64,000 nt of DNA from JACVRW01 sp963716215 (lineage in GTDB: Bacteria > Actinomycetota > Thermoleophilia > Solirubrobacterales > Thermoleophilaceae), in assembly GCA_963716215.1 (NCBI GenBank), contig OY970298.1, positions 1,550,001 through 1,614,000 on the forward strand, read 5' to 3'. Below the pieces are notes generated by a model, which searched no databases, was not told the origin of the DNA, and worked only from the letters and a program-made list of their open reading frames with translations. Within the stretch, counting starts at the first letter, position 1, and every line of letters begins with the position of its first letter. Positions 41,531 through 49,360 of this stretch are shown here, one piece after another. Made by a program: the position numbers and the translations under genes.

Positions 41531-43629
41531 AACTGCCCGGCGGCGCCGGCCGTCTGCTGCTCGCGCGCCCCGAGCACGTCTCCGAACGCCGCGACTATGT
41601 CGGGGTCGAACTGGCTTCCCGCACACCGCCTCAGCTCGGCGAGCGCCTCGTCGGGCTCGACCCGAGCGCGGTATGGGCGCTCGGAGACCATCGCGTCGTA
41701 GGCGTCGCAGACGGCGATGATGCGGGACCCCAGCGGAATCTCGGCGCCGGCGATCCGGTCCGGATAGCCCTCGCCGTCGAAGCGCTCGTGGCTCGAGCGG
41801 ACGAGCTTGGCCGCCCTCGAGAGGGCCGGCGCTGCCGACAGGATGCGCTCGCCGATCAGGGTGTGGCTGCGCATGAACTCCCACTCCTCGTCATCCAGCG
41901 GCCCGCGCTTTTCGAGCACCTCGTCGGGAATCGCGGCCTTGCCTACGTCGTGCAGCGAGGCGGCCTGCAACAGCGGTGCACGCTCCTCCTCCGGCACGTC
42001 CAAGCGCTCGGCTACCGCCGCCGCCAGCGAGGTCACCTCGTCCAGGTGGATGCCGAGGTCCTGGCTGCGCTCGGACAGGATCCGCAGCAGGACGTCGGCG
42101 CTCTGGCGCCCGGCCGAGCTGCGGCTGGTGGCGTTCTTGCGCGCGTACATGCGCCGGTCGGCCTTGCGCAGGGCCTCGGTGGGGGTGGCGGCCTCCGCGG
42201 GCAGCACGACGGCACCGTACGAGGACCTCACCTCGAAGCCCTCGCCGCGCTCCGACAGCGCCGCCGATGCGATCTGCGCGATCGCGTCGTGGTCGGCGCA
42301 CGACAGCAGGCTGAGCACGCAGAACTCGTCGCCACCCATGCGGTACGCGGTGGCGCGGTCGGTCAGGCCGGTCCGGAGGCGGTGGGCCATGCGCGTCAGC
42401 AGCGCGTCCCCGGCGGGATGGCCGAAGGTGTCGTTGTAGCTCTTGAAGCCGTCGAGGTCGAACAGCTGCAGCAGCAGCGGGCGCTCCCGTGTGGCCTGCG
42501 CGAGCCGGCTCTGGAGGTCGGCCAGCAGGCTGCGCCTGTTGCCCAGGCTCGTGAGCGGGTCGTGGGTCGCCTGGAAGGCGAGCTCCTGCGAGGCCAGTCT
42601 GCGCTCCGTGATGTCCTGGACCTGGGCGATCGCGTAGCCGGGCTCGCCCGACTCGGCTCGCAGCAGGGAGAGGCTGAGCGACACCCAGACCGTGTGGCCG
42701 TTTGCGTGGATGTAGCGCATCTCGAACTCCGGGCGTTGGTCCTCGCCGCTGGCGAGGCGCGCCACCGCGTCGGTGGCCGTGCCCATGTCCTTCGGGTGGA
42801 CCACGTCGCGCATGTCGGTCCCGATCAGGTGCTCGGCGGGATAGCCGGTGATGTCGCGCATGGCGCGGTTGACCTGCGTCACCCCACCCTGGCCCGGCTC
42901 GGAGCCGAACGTGAACAGGAGCATGCCGATCGGCGCGCCCTCGAAGGCGCCCTTGAAGCGCGCCTCGCTCTCGATAGCACGCTCGTAGGAGCGCTGGGCT
43001 TCGGCCCGCACGGACTCGTTCAACCGCCAGGCGGCGACGCTCGCCAAGCCGGCGGCCGACACGAAGGCGGCGTGGATGATGGCCCACTTCCACGGATGGT
43101 CGACCGCGTCCTGATGGTTGTAGACGCCACCGGGGTCCAGCGCGCCCATCGCTCCGTGGTGGATCACGACGTAGGCGGCGGCCACGAGGAACGGCAGCCA
43201 GTCCTCGTAGAGCGCGAGCAACACGATCGTCACGAAGAAGAGGAAGTGGGCCTCGATCGCGCCGTTCCAGATGTGCACGAGCAGCGCGCATGCGGTGATC
43301 AGGCCGAGCGACACGAGCACCGACGCCGCCCGGCGGCGATGCTCGATCAGCAGCGCGATCACGCCGATCGGGATCAGCGCTGCTGCGTGGGCCAGGCTGT
43401 GGTGCCAGCTGTTGCCCTGCGCGAAGCTGAAGATCGTCAGGCCGATCGCCTCGGCGAACAGCACGCCGACCATCGCGTGGTGGCGGTGCCGCCACGCCTC
43501 GTCAGGCAGCGTGCGGCCCTCTGGAAGCAGCAGCCGCAGCCGCGCGAGCGCCCCCTCGGCACCGCCGGCCTCCGGCTGGCCGCCTCTAATAGCTGTCGTG
43601 GGCAAGCGGAATACCTCTCCGCTGCCCAT
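41527..43629 (-). CDS. Membrane PAS-GGDEF-HD-GYP c-di-GMP enzyme
   Basis: A 700-residue signalling protein able in principle to make and degrade cyclic di-GMP. Residues about 45-200 hold five to six transmembrane helices rich in His (RHRHHAMVGVLF, NSWHHSLAHAA, AYVVIHHGAMG). A PAS domain (about 220-345) ends in the PAC segment QVQDITERR. The GGDEF domain (about 355-505) has FDLDGFKSYND and an intact MGGDEF near 433, so the cyclase site is complete. The HD-GYP domain (about 520-690) has HDVGKAAIPDEVL near 560 and ERFDGEGYPD. Both active sites look intact. Confidence 0.92.
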   Translation of the reverse strand: MGSGEVFRLPTTAIRGGQPEAGGAEGALARLRLLLPEGRTLPDEAWRHRHHAMVGVLFAEAIGLTIFSFAQGNSWHHSLAHAAALIPIGVIALLIEHRRRAASVLVSLGLITACALLVHIWNGAIEAHFLFFVTIVLLALYEDWLPFLVAAAYVVIHHGAMGALDPGGVYNHQDAVDHPWKWAIIHAAFVSAAGLASVAAWRLNESVRAEAQRSYERAIESEARFKGAFEGAPIGMLLFTFGSEPGQGGVTQVNRAMRDITGYPAEHLIGTDMRDVVHPKDMGTATDAVARLASGEDQRPEFEMRYIHANGHTVWVSLSLSLLRAESGEPGYAIAQVQDITERRLASQELAFQATHDPLTSLGNRRSLLADLQSRLAQATRERPLLLQLFDLDGFKSYNDTFGHPAGDALLTRMAHRLRTGLTDRATAYRMGGDEFCVLSLLSCADHDAIAQIASAALSERGEGFEVRSSYGAVVLPAEAATPTEALRKADRRMYARKNATSRSSAGRQSADVLLRILSERSQDLGIHLDEVTSLAAAVAERLDVPEEERAPLLQAASLHDVGKAAIPDEVLEKRGPLDDEEWEFMRSHTLIGERILSAAPALSRAAKLVRSSHERFDGEGYPDRIAGAEIPLGSRIIAVCDAYDAMVSERPYRARVEPDEALAELRRCAGSQFDPDIVAAFGDVLGAREQQTAGAAGQF

Positions 43630-43667
43630 CGGCAGGACCGACGATTGGCTTGAGTATTACGTCATAC

Positions 43668-44879
43668 CTAGTCGCCGTCCTCCTCCGTCCAGCCCGAGCT
43701 CTGCAGCCAGAACAGCTCGCGGGCGGCGAACGCCGTGTCCGCGAAGTCCGAGAACAGCCCGTCCACGCCCGCCTCGTAGAAGCGCAGGTACTCCTCGACC
43801 GGGTTGCCGCCGTCGTCGAACGCCAGCTGGTTCGCGTCGTTGCGGAACGTGTACGGGTGCACCACCAACCCTCGCGCGTGCGCGCGCGCGACCAGCCCGG
43901 TCGGCGGCAGCACCTTGCGGTCGGCACCGTTGGTCTGCCCGTCGCCGTTCTCGTCTCCGACCACACCGTCCCCGTTGATGTCGACGGCGGCCGTGCTGAT
44001 CACGTACGGCTTCCACGGGCCGATCCCGTCGGCGTAGCCCGCCACCTCGTCGAGCCCGGCCGCGGTCGTGAGATAGCCGAACGTCCGCGCCAGCAGCTCG
44101 GGACGCCCGGAGGCCGTCCAGTCATAGGGCCGGTCGAACGGGGCGGCGTAGGCGAGCGTGCCGTCGGGGTTCACGTCGTTGGCATCGATCAGCTGGACCA
44201 GGCGCACCGGCGTGAGCTTGTCGAGCTTCTTCAGGTTCGACTGCTCGAAGCTCTGGATGAACACCGGCGACCGCCGCCGGTTGAGCCCGGCGCGGTCCAG
44301 AACCTTCACCAGTCGCCGCTCCAGCGGCAGCCCGATGCTCTTGTGGTAGGTCGGGTGCTTGGTCTCGGGGTAGATCCCGATCGTGCGGCCGTAGCGCTTC
44401 GAGTAGCGCTTGGCGAGCGAGATCACCTGCTCCAGCGTGGGGATCCCGAAGCGGCCGTTGAACCGCTGCGGCCGGTGGGGCAGCGGCTGCACGGCGCGCA
44501 GCGTGCGGATCTCGGCCAGCGTGAAGTCGGACGCGAACCAGCCCTCCTCGGTCGCGCCGTCGACCACGGCGGTGCGCTTGCGGGCGGCGAACTCCGGGTG
44601 CGAGGCAACGTCGGTCGTGGTGGTGATGTTGGGCTCGTGGCGGGCGATCAGCCGACCGTCCTTCGTTGCCACGAGGTCCGGCTCGATGAAGTCGGCCCCG
44701 AGCTTGATCGCGAGGGCGTACCCGGGGAGCGTGTGGTCGGGCAGGTAGCCGGCGGCCCCGCGGTGACCGATCACGAGGGGGTCGGGCGCGCCCGACCCGT
44801 GCGCCCTTGCCGCGGCGGGCGTGAGCGTCACGGCCAGGGCGGCCAGGGCGGAAACGATCAGGATCCTTCGCAGCGCCAT
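43668..44879 (-). CDS. Secreted glycerophosphodiester phosphodiesterase with EF-hand-like insert
   Basis: Hydrolyses glycerophosphodiesters outside the cell. 403 residues from the ATG at 44879, which follows a GGAGGAG ribosome binding site and starts a signal peptide (ALRRILIVSALAALAVTL ... AARA). Active site: VIGHRGAAGYLPDHT (HRG) and GADFIEPDLVATKDG (ExD), with ARHEPN. A calcium-loop-like insert (VDINGDGVVGDENGDGQ) lies near residue 310, as in dockerin or thrombospondin type 3 repeats. Fits the large secreted GlpQ-like subgroup. An earlier in-frame ATG at 44975 would bury the signal peptide. Confidence 0.9.
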   Translation of the reverse strand: MALRRILIVSALAALAVTLTPAAARAHGSGAPDPLVIGHRGAAGYLPDHTLPGYALAIKLGADFIEPDLVATKDGRLIARHEPNITTTTDVASHPEFAARKRTAVVDGATEEGWFASDFTLAEIRTLRAVQPLPHRPQRFNGRFGIPTLEQVISLAKRYSKRYGRTIGIYPETKHPTYHKSIGLPLERRLVKVLDRAGLNRRRSPVFIQSFEQSNLKKLDKLTPVRLVQLIDANDVNPDGTLAYAAPFDRPYDWTASGRPELLARTFGYLTTAAGLDEVAGYADGIGPWKPYVISTAAVDINGDGVVGDENGDGQTNGADRKVLPPTGLVARAHARGLVVHPYTFRNDANQLAFDDGGNPVEEYLRFYEAGVDGLFSDFADTAFAARELFWLQSSGWTEEDGD

Positions 44880-44969
44880 CAGGCTCCTCCAGGAGATCGG
44901 GTCGCGGGAAATATCATCCCTGGGCGGGGCCGCCGTGTGAAGAGTTCGGAACCGCCAGGCGGCGGCGGT

Positions 44970-44975
44970 TAGCAT
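44970..44975 (+). promoter_or_regulatory. Putative -10 box (TAGCAT) for pgl
   Basis: TAGCAT ends 8 bases before the GTG at 44984, in a GC-rich divergent region. Same hexamer as at 10577. Confidence 0.45.
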
Positions 44976-44983
44976 CCGCCGCT

Positions 44984-45640
44984 GTGCACGCCGACTTCCA
45001 GGTCTCGGACGATCCGGCCGGCGCGGCGACGGCGCTGCTCGCGGAGGCCACCGGCCACCTCTGCATGACGGGGGGCTCCACCCCGCGGGTCGCCTACGAG
45101 CGTGCGGCCGAGCTGCGCGACGACTGGTCCGGCGTGGACTTCTGGTTCACCGACGAGCGCTGCGTGCCCCCCGACCACGAGCACTCCAACTTCCGGATGG
45201 CCAACGAGGCGCTGCTCGAGCGGGCGACGGGCGCGACCGTGCACCGGATGGAGGGCGAGGCGGGGCCGGCGCAGGGCGCGGCCGCCTACGAGCGCGAGTA
45301 CGAGGCGGCGGGCGAGCCGCTCTTCGACCTGATGCTGCTCGGCCTCGGCCCCGACGCGCACACCTGCTCGCTGTTCCCCGGCGACGACGCTCTCGGCGAG
45401 CGCGAGCGCCCCGTCGTTGGCGTGGAGACGCCGGGCATGGCACCGTTCGTGTCCCGCATCACCCTTACGCTTCCGGTGGTGAGCGCAGCTAGGCGCATCG
45501 TGTTCCTCGTGACCGGCGAAGACAAGGCGGACGCGGTCGCGCGCGCCTTCTCGGGGCGCCCCGACCCGATGGCGCCGGCCTCGCTCGTGGACGGGGAGGT
45601 GACGGTGTTGCTCGACGAGGCGGCGGCACGACGCATTTGA
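44984..45640 (+). CDS. pgl: 6-phosphogluconolactonase
   Basis: Hydrolyses 6-phosphogluconolactone, the step between Zwf and Gnd, so it completes the oxidative pentose-phosphate branch encoded at 27.7-37 kb although it lies in another transcript. 218 residues, a little shorter than usual. Motifs: LCMTGGSTPRVAYE, VDFWFTDERCVP (substrate Arg and Asp), and LLGLGPDAHTCSLFPG. The GTG is preceded by TAGCAT and no ribosome binding site. The stop overlaps the TTG of the GH15 gene (TTGA). Confidence 0.93.
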   Translation: MHADFQVSDDPAGAATALLAEATGHLCMTGGSTPRVAYERAAELRDDWSGVDFWFTDERCVPPDHEHSNFRMANEALLERATGATVHRMEGEAGPAQGAAAYEREYEAAGEPLFDLMLLGLGPDAHTCSLFPGDDALGERERPVVGVETPGMAPFVSRITLTLPVVSAARRIVFLVTGEDKADAVARAFSGRPDPMAPASLVDGEVTVLLDEAAARRI

Positions 45641-47571
45641 CCCAGTGGGTCACCGACGGCGGGGTCGGCACCAGCTCGTTCCCGCCGATCGCCGAATACG
45701 GGTTCCTCTCCGACTGCGAGACCTGCGCGCTGGTGGCGCCCAACTCGAACATCGAGTGGCTGTGCCTGCCGCGCTTCGACTCGCCGAGCGTGTTCGGCGC
45801 GATGCTCGACCGCGACGCGGGGACCTTCCGGCTCGCGCCCGCAGACATCGAGGTGCCGGCCGCGCGGCGCTACCTGCCCGGCACCAACGTGCTGGAGACC
45901 AGCTGGGGCACCAGCAGCGGCTGGATCATCGTGCGCGACGTGCTGCTGATCGGCCCGTGGCACCACGAGCACGAGCGCTCGCACACCCACCGCCGGGCGC
46001 CCACGGACTACGACGCCGACCACGTGCTGGTGCGCCTGATCCGCTGCGTCAACGGCGAGGTGCAGGTCACGCTCGACTGCGAGCCGCGCTTCGACTACGG
46101 GCGCTGCCCGGGCACCTGGGAGTACACCGGCTCGAGCTACCACGAGGCCGTCTGCCGGGCTGAGGGACAGGACGTGGAGCTGACGCTCTCCTCCGACATG
46201 AACGTTGGCTTCGAGGGCCCGCGCGTCACCGGGCGCACGCTGATGAAGGAGGGCGACACGATCTTCGTGGCGCTGTCCTGGTCGGAGCACCCAGCGCCCG
46301 AGACCTACGAGGAGGCCTACGACCGCCTCGTCTGGACGGCCCACCACTGGCAGCACTGGCTCGACCACGGCACGTTCCCGGACCATCCGTGGCGTACGGC
46401 GCTGCAGCGCTCGGCCCTGACGCTCAAGGGCCTGTCGTACGCGCCCACCGGTGCGCTGGTGGCCGCGGCGACCACGTCGCTGCCGGAGACGCCCGGCGGC
46501 GAGCGCAACTGGGACTACCGCTACACGTGGATCCGCGACGCCACGTTCATGCTCTGGGGTCTGTACACGCTCGGCTTCGACTGGGAGGCCAACGACTTCT
46601 TCTTCTTCATCGCCGACGTGACCGAGTCGGAGCAGAACACGCTGCAGATCATGTACGGGATCGACGGGGAGTCCACGCTCGAGGAGAGCACGGTCGACCA
46701 CCTGTCCGGCTACGAGGGCGCCCGGCCGGTGCGCGTCGGGAACAACGCCTACAAGCAGGACCAGCACGACGTATGGGGCGCGCTGCTCGATTCTGTCTAC
46801 CTGCACACGAAGTCGCGCGACCACCTGCCCGAGCGGATCTGGCCGATCCTCAAGCGCCAGGTCGAGGCCGCGCTGGAGAACTGGCGCGACCCCGATCGCG
46901 GCATCTGGGAGATCCGCGGCGAGCCGATGCACTTCACCTCCTCCAAGCTGATGTGCTGGGTGGCGGCCGACCGTGGCGCGCGCCTGGCCGAGATCCGCGA
47001 GGAGCTGGAGTACGCGGCTCGCTGGCAGTCCGCCGCCGACGAGATCAAGCAAGACATCCTCGACAACGCCATCGACGAGCGCGGCGTGTTCTGCCAGCAC
47101 TACGACACCGACGCCCTGGACGCGTCGGTGCTGTTGATGGTGATGACGCGGTTCCTGCCGAATGACGACGAACGGCTCAAGCGCACGGTGCTGGCGATCG
47201 CGGACGAGCTGACGCACGACGGCCTGGTCCTGCGCTACCGCGTGGACGAGACCGATGACGGCCTCTCCGGGGAGGAGGGCACGTTCACGATCTGCTCGTT
47301 CTGGCTGGTGTCGGCGCTGGTCGAGATCGGCGAGGTGGAGCGGGGGAGGGCGCTGTGCGAGAAGCTGCTGTCGTACGCGAGCCCGCTGGGCCTTTACGCG
47401 GAGGAGATCGACCCCCGCACAGGTCGCCACCTCGGAAACTTCCCGCAGGCCTTCACACACCTGGCGCTGATCAACGCGGTGATGCACGTGATCCGGGCCG
47501 ACCAGGGGCTGGAGCTGGGGATGCTGCCGCTGGGGCGCGAGCTGGCGCGGCAGCGGTCGCAGCAGACGTAG
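45637..47571 (+). CDS. Glycoside hydrolase family 15 (trehalase/glucoamylase)
   Basis: A 644-residue cytoplasmic (alpha/alpha)6-barrel glycosidase releasing glucose from trehalose or maltooligosaccharides. The N-terminal beta domain starts PPIAEYGFLSDCETCALV and SNIEWLCLPRFDSPSVFG. The barrel has NWDYRYTWIRDATFML (general acid/base region near residue 290), GNNAYKQDQHDVWG, and the catalytic Glu region EEGTFTICSFW near 548. Actinobacterial members of this type are often trehalases; substrate is not decided here. TTG start overlaps pgl, so glucose release and lactone hydrolysis are coupled. Confidence 0.92.
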   Translation: MTQWVTDGGVGTSSFPPIAEYGFLSDCETCALVAPNSNIEWLCLPRFDSPSVFGAMLDRDAGTFRLAPADIEVPAARRYLPGTNVLETSWGTSSGWIIVRDVLLIGPWHHEHERSHTHRRAPTDYDADHVLVRLIRCVNGEVQVTLDCEPRFDYGRCPGTWEYTGSSYHEAVCRAEGQDVELTLSSDMNVGFEGPRVTGRTLMKEGDTIFVALSWSEHPAPETYEEAYDRLVWTAHHWQHWLDHGTFPDHPWRTALQRSALTLKGLSYAPTGALVAAATTSLPETPGGERNWDYRYTWIRDATFMLWGLYTLGFDWEANDFFFFIADVTESEQNTLQIMYGIDGESTLEESTVDHLSGYEGARPVRVGNNAYKQDQHDVWGALLDSVYLHTKSRDHLPERIWPILKRQVEAALENWRDPDRGIWEIRGEPMHFTSSKLMCWVAADRGARLAEIREELEYAARWQSAADEIKQDILDNAIDERGVFCQHYDTDALDASVLLMVMTRFLPNDDERLKRTVLAIADELTHDGLVLRYRVDETDDGLSGEEGTFTICSFWLVSALVEIGEVERGRALCEKLLSYASPLGLYAEEIDPRTGRHLGNFPQAFTHLALINAVMHVIRADQGLELGMLPLGRELARQRSQQT

Positions 47572-47595
47572 GACTGGCGCCCGGGCCGCGCGGCA

Positions 47596-47713
47596 GCCGG
47601 CGCCAGCGGCGCCCGCCCGCCCCAGACCTCGTCACTCGCTTCGCTCGCTCCCGTCGCTCGCCTTCGGCTCGCCTCCGCCACGGTCTGGGCCTGGCGACGC
47701 CGCTGGCGCCGGC
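47596..47713. repeat. 118-base interrupted palindrome between convergent genes
   Basis: Outer arms of 16 bases (GCCGGCGCCAGCGGCG at 47596-47611, its exact reverse complement at 47698-47713) enclose inner arms CCCAGACC (47621-47628) and GGTCTGGG (47682-47689). The interior is a run of CGCTCG/CGCTTCG-like motifs. It fills most of the 170-base gap between GH15 (+) and the phosphoesterase (-), and is a candidate bidirectional terminator or REP-like element. No gene is seen in this gap. Confidence 0.6.
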
Positions 47714-47741
47714 GAGTGTCGGCTCAGCGGACAGCACGCTC

Positions 47742-48611
47742 CTAGGGAGGTGGTTGGTCTCCGAACGTCAGGCGTGCGTGTCCGTCCACCGGATCGAAGG
47801 CCTGCAACACCCGGCCAGAGATCGCGCCGTCTTCGTCGAGCGTGATCTGGACGGCGTGGAAGGGCGCTCCGCGGTCTTCCGGATGCCCCTCACCCTCCGA
47901 GCAGACTCCGCGGAAGTGCGAACACAGTGCGGTACCGCCGCCACCCGAGACCACGAAGTGCGTGGAGTTGTGCAGATGGTGGTCGAAGATGAGTGCATGG
48001 GCGCAGCACACGAGGTTTACGTCGTGTCTGCGGATGAGACTCAGGAACTCGCCCTCGCGAACGTCGAAGCCCCACTCGGGGTGCGGGGTGAAGCGACCGT
48101 CGAAGTGGGGCGGGCAGTGCATCAGCACGACGCTGTGCGGCTCCGGTGCGGTTTCGAGGCTGTGCGCCAGAAAGTGCAGAGCCTCGTCCCGTGGCCCCTC
48201 GGTGCCCTCGCCACTTTCGACGACCGTTTCGCCAACGACACCAGGGGCGGCGTCGATCACGACAAAGCGGGTGTGTCCATAGCTGAACTCGAAGTTCACC
48301 GGACCGTGGATCCGAGCCCAGGCGTCGCGGGCGCTCGACTCGTCGAGGTCGTGGTTGCCGACGACGCAGACGCTGGGCAGGCGCAGCGGCTCGAGGAGTT
48401 GCAGGTAGTGCTCGTGGCGCTCGACCGTCCCCGGGCCGGCGAAGTCTCCGAGGTTCGCGAAGAACACCGGCTCGGGCCGTAGCCGCGCAGTCTGGTGCAG
48501 CAGGGCCGTGAAGATCGCGTCGGCAGTGGGGTCGGGCCACGCTCCGCTGTCACCGGCGATCACGAAGGAGAACGGGTAGCGCACCGGCGTGGAGCTGATG
48601 CGCTCCGCCAT
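47742..48611 (-). CDS. Metallophosphoesterase
   Basis: Calcineurin-like phosphoesterase of about 289 residues. Motifs in order: FVIAGDSGAW (replaces the GDxH motif), FFANLGDFAGPG (GDxx), VVGNHDLD (GNHD), VVLMHCPPHFD, and a C-terminal CCAHALIFDHHLHN where GHxH is usual. The first and last metal motifs deviate, so metal binding may differ. No signal peptide is seen. ATG at 48611 is used; a GTG at 48644 adds 11 residues. Substrate unknown. It converges with the GH15 gene across a large palindrome. Confidence 0.82.
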   Translation of the reverse strand: MAERISSTPVRYPFSFVIAGDSGAWPDPTADAIFTALLHQTARLRPEPVFFANLGDFAGPGTVERHEHYLQLLEPLRLPSVCVVGNHDLDESSARDAWARIHGPVNFEFSYGHTRFVVIDAAPGVVGETVVESGEGTEGPRDEALHFLAHSLETAPEPHSVVLMHCPPHFDGRFTPHPEWGFDVREGEFLSLIRRHDVNLVCCAHALIFDHHLHNSTHFVVSGGGGTALCSHFRGVCSEGEGHPEDRGAPFHAVQITLDEDGAISGRVLQAFDPVDGHARLTFGDQPPP

Positions 48612-48688
48612 CCGCAGGTTTCGCTGATCGTGCGTGCTCCCCACGCCGCTAGCCTGCCACACGCCCGCGGTCCTGCTCGCCCGGCGGT

Positions 48689-48694
48689 TAGGGT
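48689..48694 (+). promoter_or_regulatory. Putative -10 box (TAGGGT)
   Basis: TAGGGT ends 6 bases before the GTG at 48701, the same hexamer and spacing as at 23520. Confidence 0.45.
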
Positions 48695-48700
48695 GGGCCT

Positions 48701-49339
48701 GTGAACGCACCTGAGCAGCCTCTCCAAGGACCGGAGCCACTTCGCGTGCCCGACCCATCTGGCCCGCCCTCACCGGATTACCCGGCGCGCATGGAGGTCG
48801 CGTACCCGGCGGAGCTCAACCGCTGGCTGCCGCTGGTCAAGTGGTTGCTGGTGATCCCGCACTTCCTCGTCCTGGCGTTCGTGGGGTTCGGCGCGTTCTT
48901 CGTCGCGGTCTACGCGTTCTTCGCCGTTCTGATCACCGGCCGCTGGCCACGTGGCGCCTTCGACTACCTCGTCGGCACGTTCCGCTGGGCCTACCGCGTG
49001 ATCGCCTACTTCCACCTGATGGTCGACGCGTATCCGCCGTTCTCGCTGGCCGACGATCCCGACTACCCCGTGCGGCTGACGATCGAATACCCGGAGAAGG
49101 TCGACCGCTGGCGTCCGCTCGTGCAGTGGATCCTGGCGATCCCTTACCTGATCGTCGCCGGCGCGCTGTACTGGCTGACGGGCGTCCTGACGTTCGTCGC
49201 GTTCTTCACGGTGCTGTTCACGAAGCAGATCCCCCGCGGGCTGTTCGAGCTGATGGTGCCCGGCATGCGGTGGAACCTGCGCGGGAGCGTCTACGCCTAC
49301 TTCATGAGCGAGCGCTACCCGCCGTTCGTCTGGGGATAG
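48701..49339 (+). CDS. DUF4389 membrane protein, tandem repeat
   Basis: A 212-residue integral membrane protein built from two copies of the DUF4389 unit. Copy 1 (about 26-118): YPARMEVAYPAELNRWLPLV, helices, then RWPRGAFDYLVGTFRW and YPPFSL. Copy 2 (about 121-212): YPVRLTIEYPEKVDRWRPLV, helices, IPRGLFELMVPGMRW and YPPFVWG. About four transmembrane helices in total. Function unknown. GTG start with a TAGGGT box and no ribosome binding site. It is divergent from the phosphoesterase. Confidence 0.85.
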   Translation: MNAPEQPLQGPEPLRVPDPSGPPSPDYPARMEVAYPAELNRWLPLVKWLLVIPHFLVLAFVGFGAFFVAVYAFFAVLITGRWPRGAFDYLVGTFRWAYRVIAYFHLMVDAYPPFSLADDPDYPVRLTIEYPEKVDRWRPLVQWILAIPYLIVAGALYWLTGVLTFVAFFTVLFTKQIPRGLFELMVPGMRWNLRGSVYAYFMSERYPPFVWG

Positions 49340-49360
49340 TCCAGCGGCAGCCCGGCGCGG

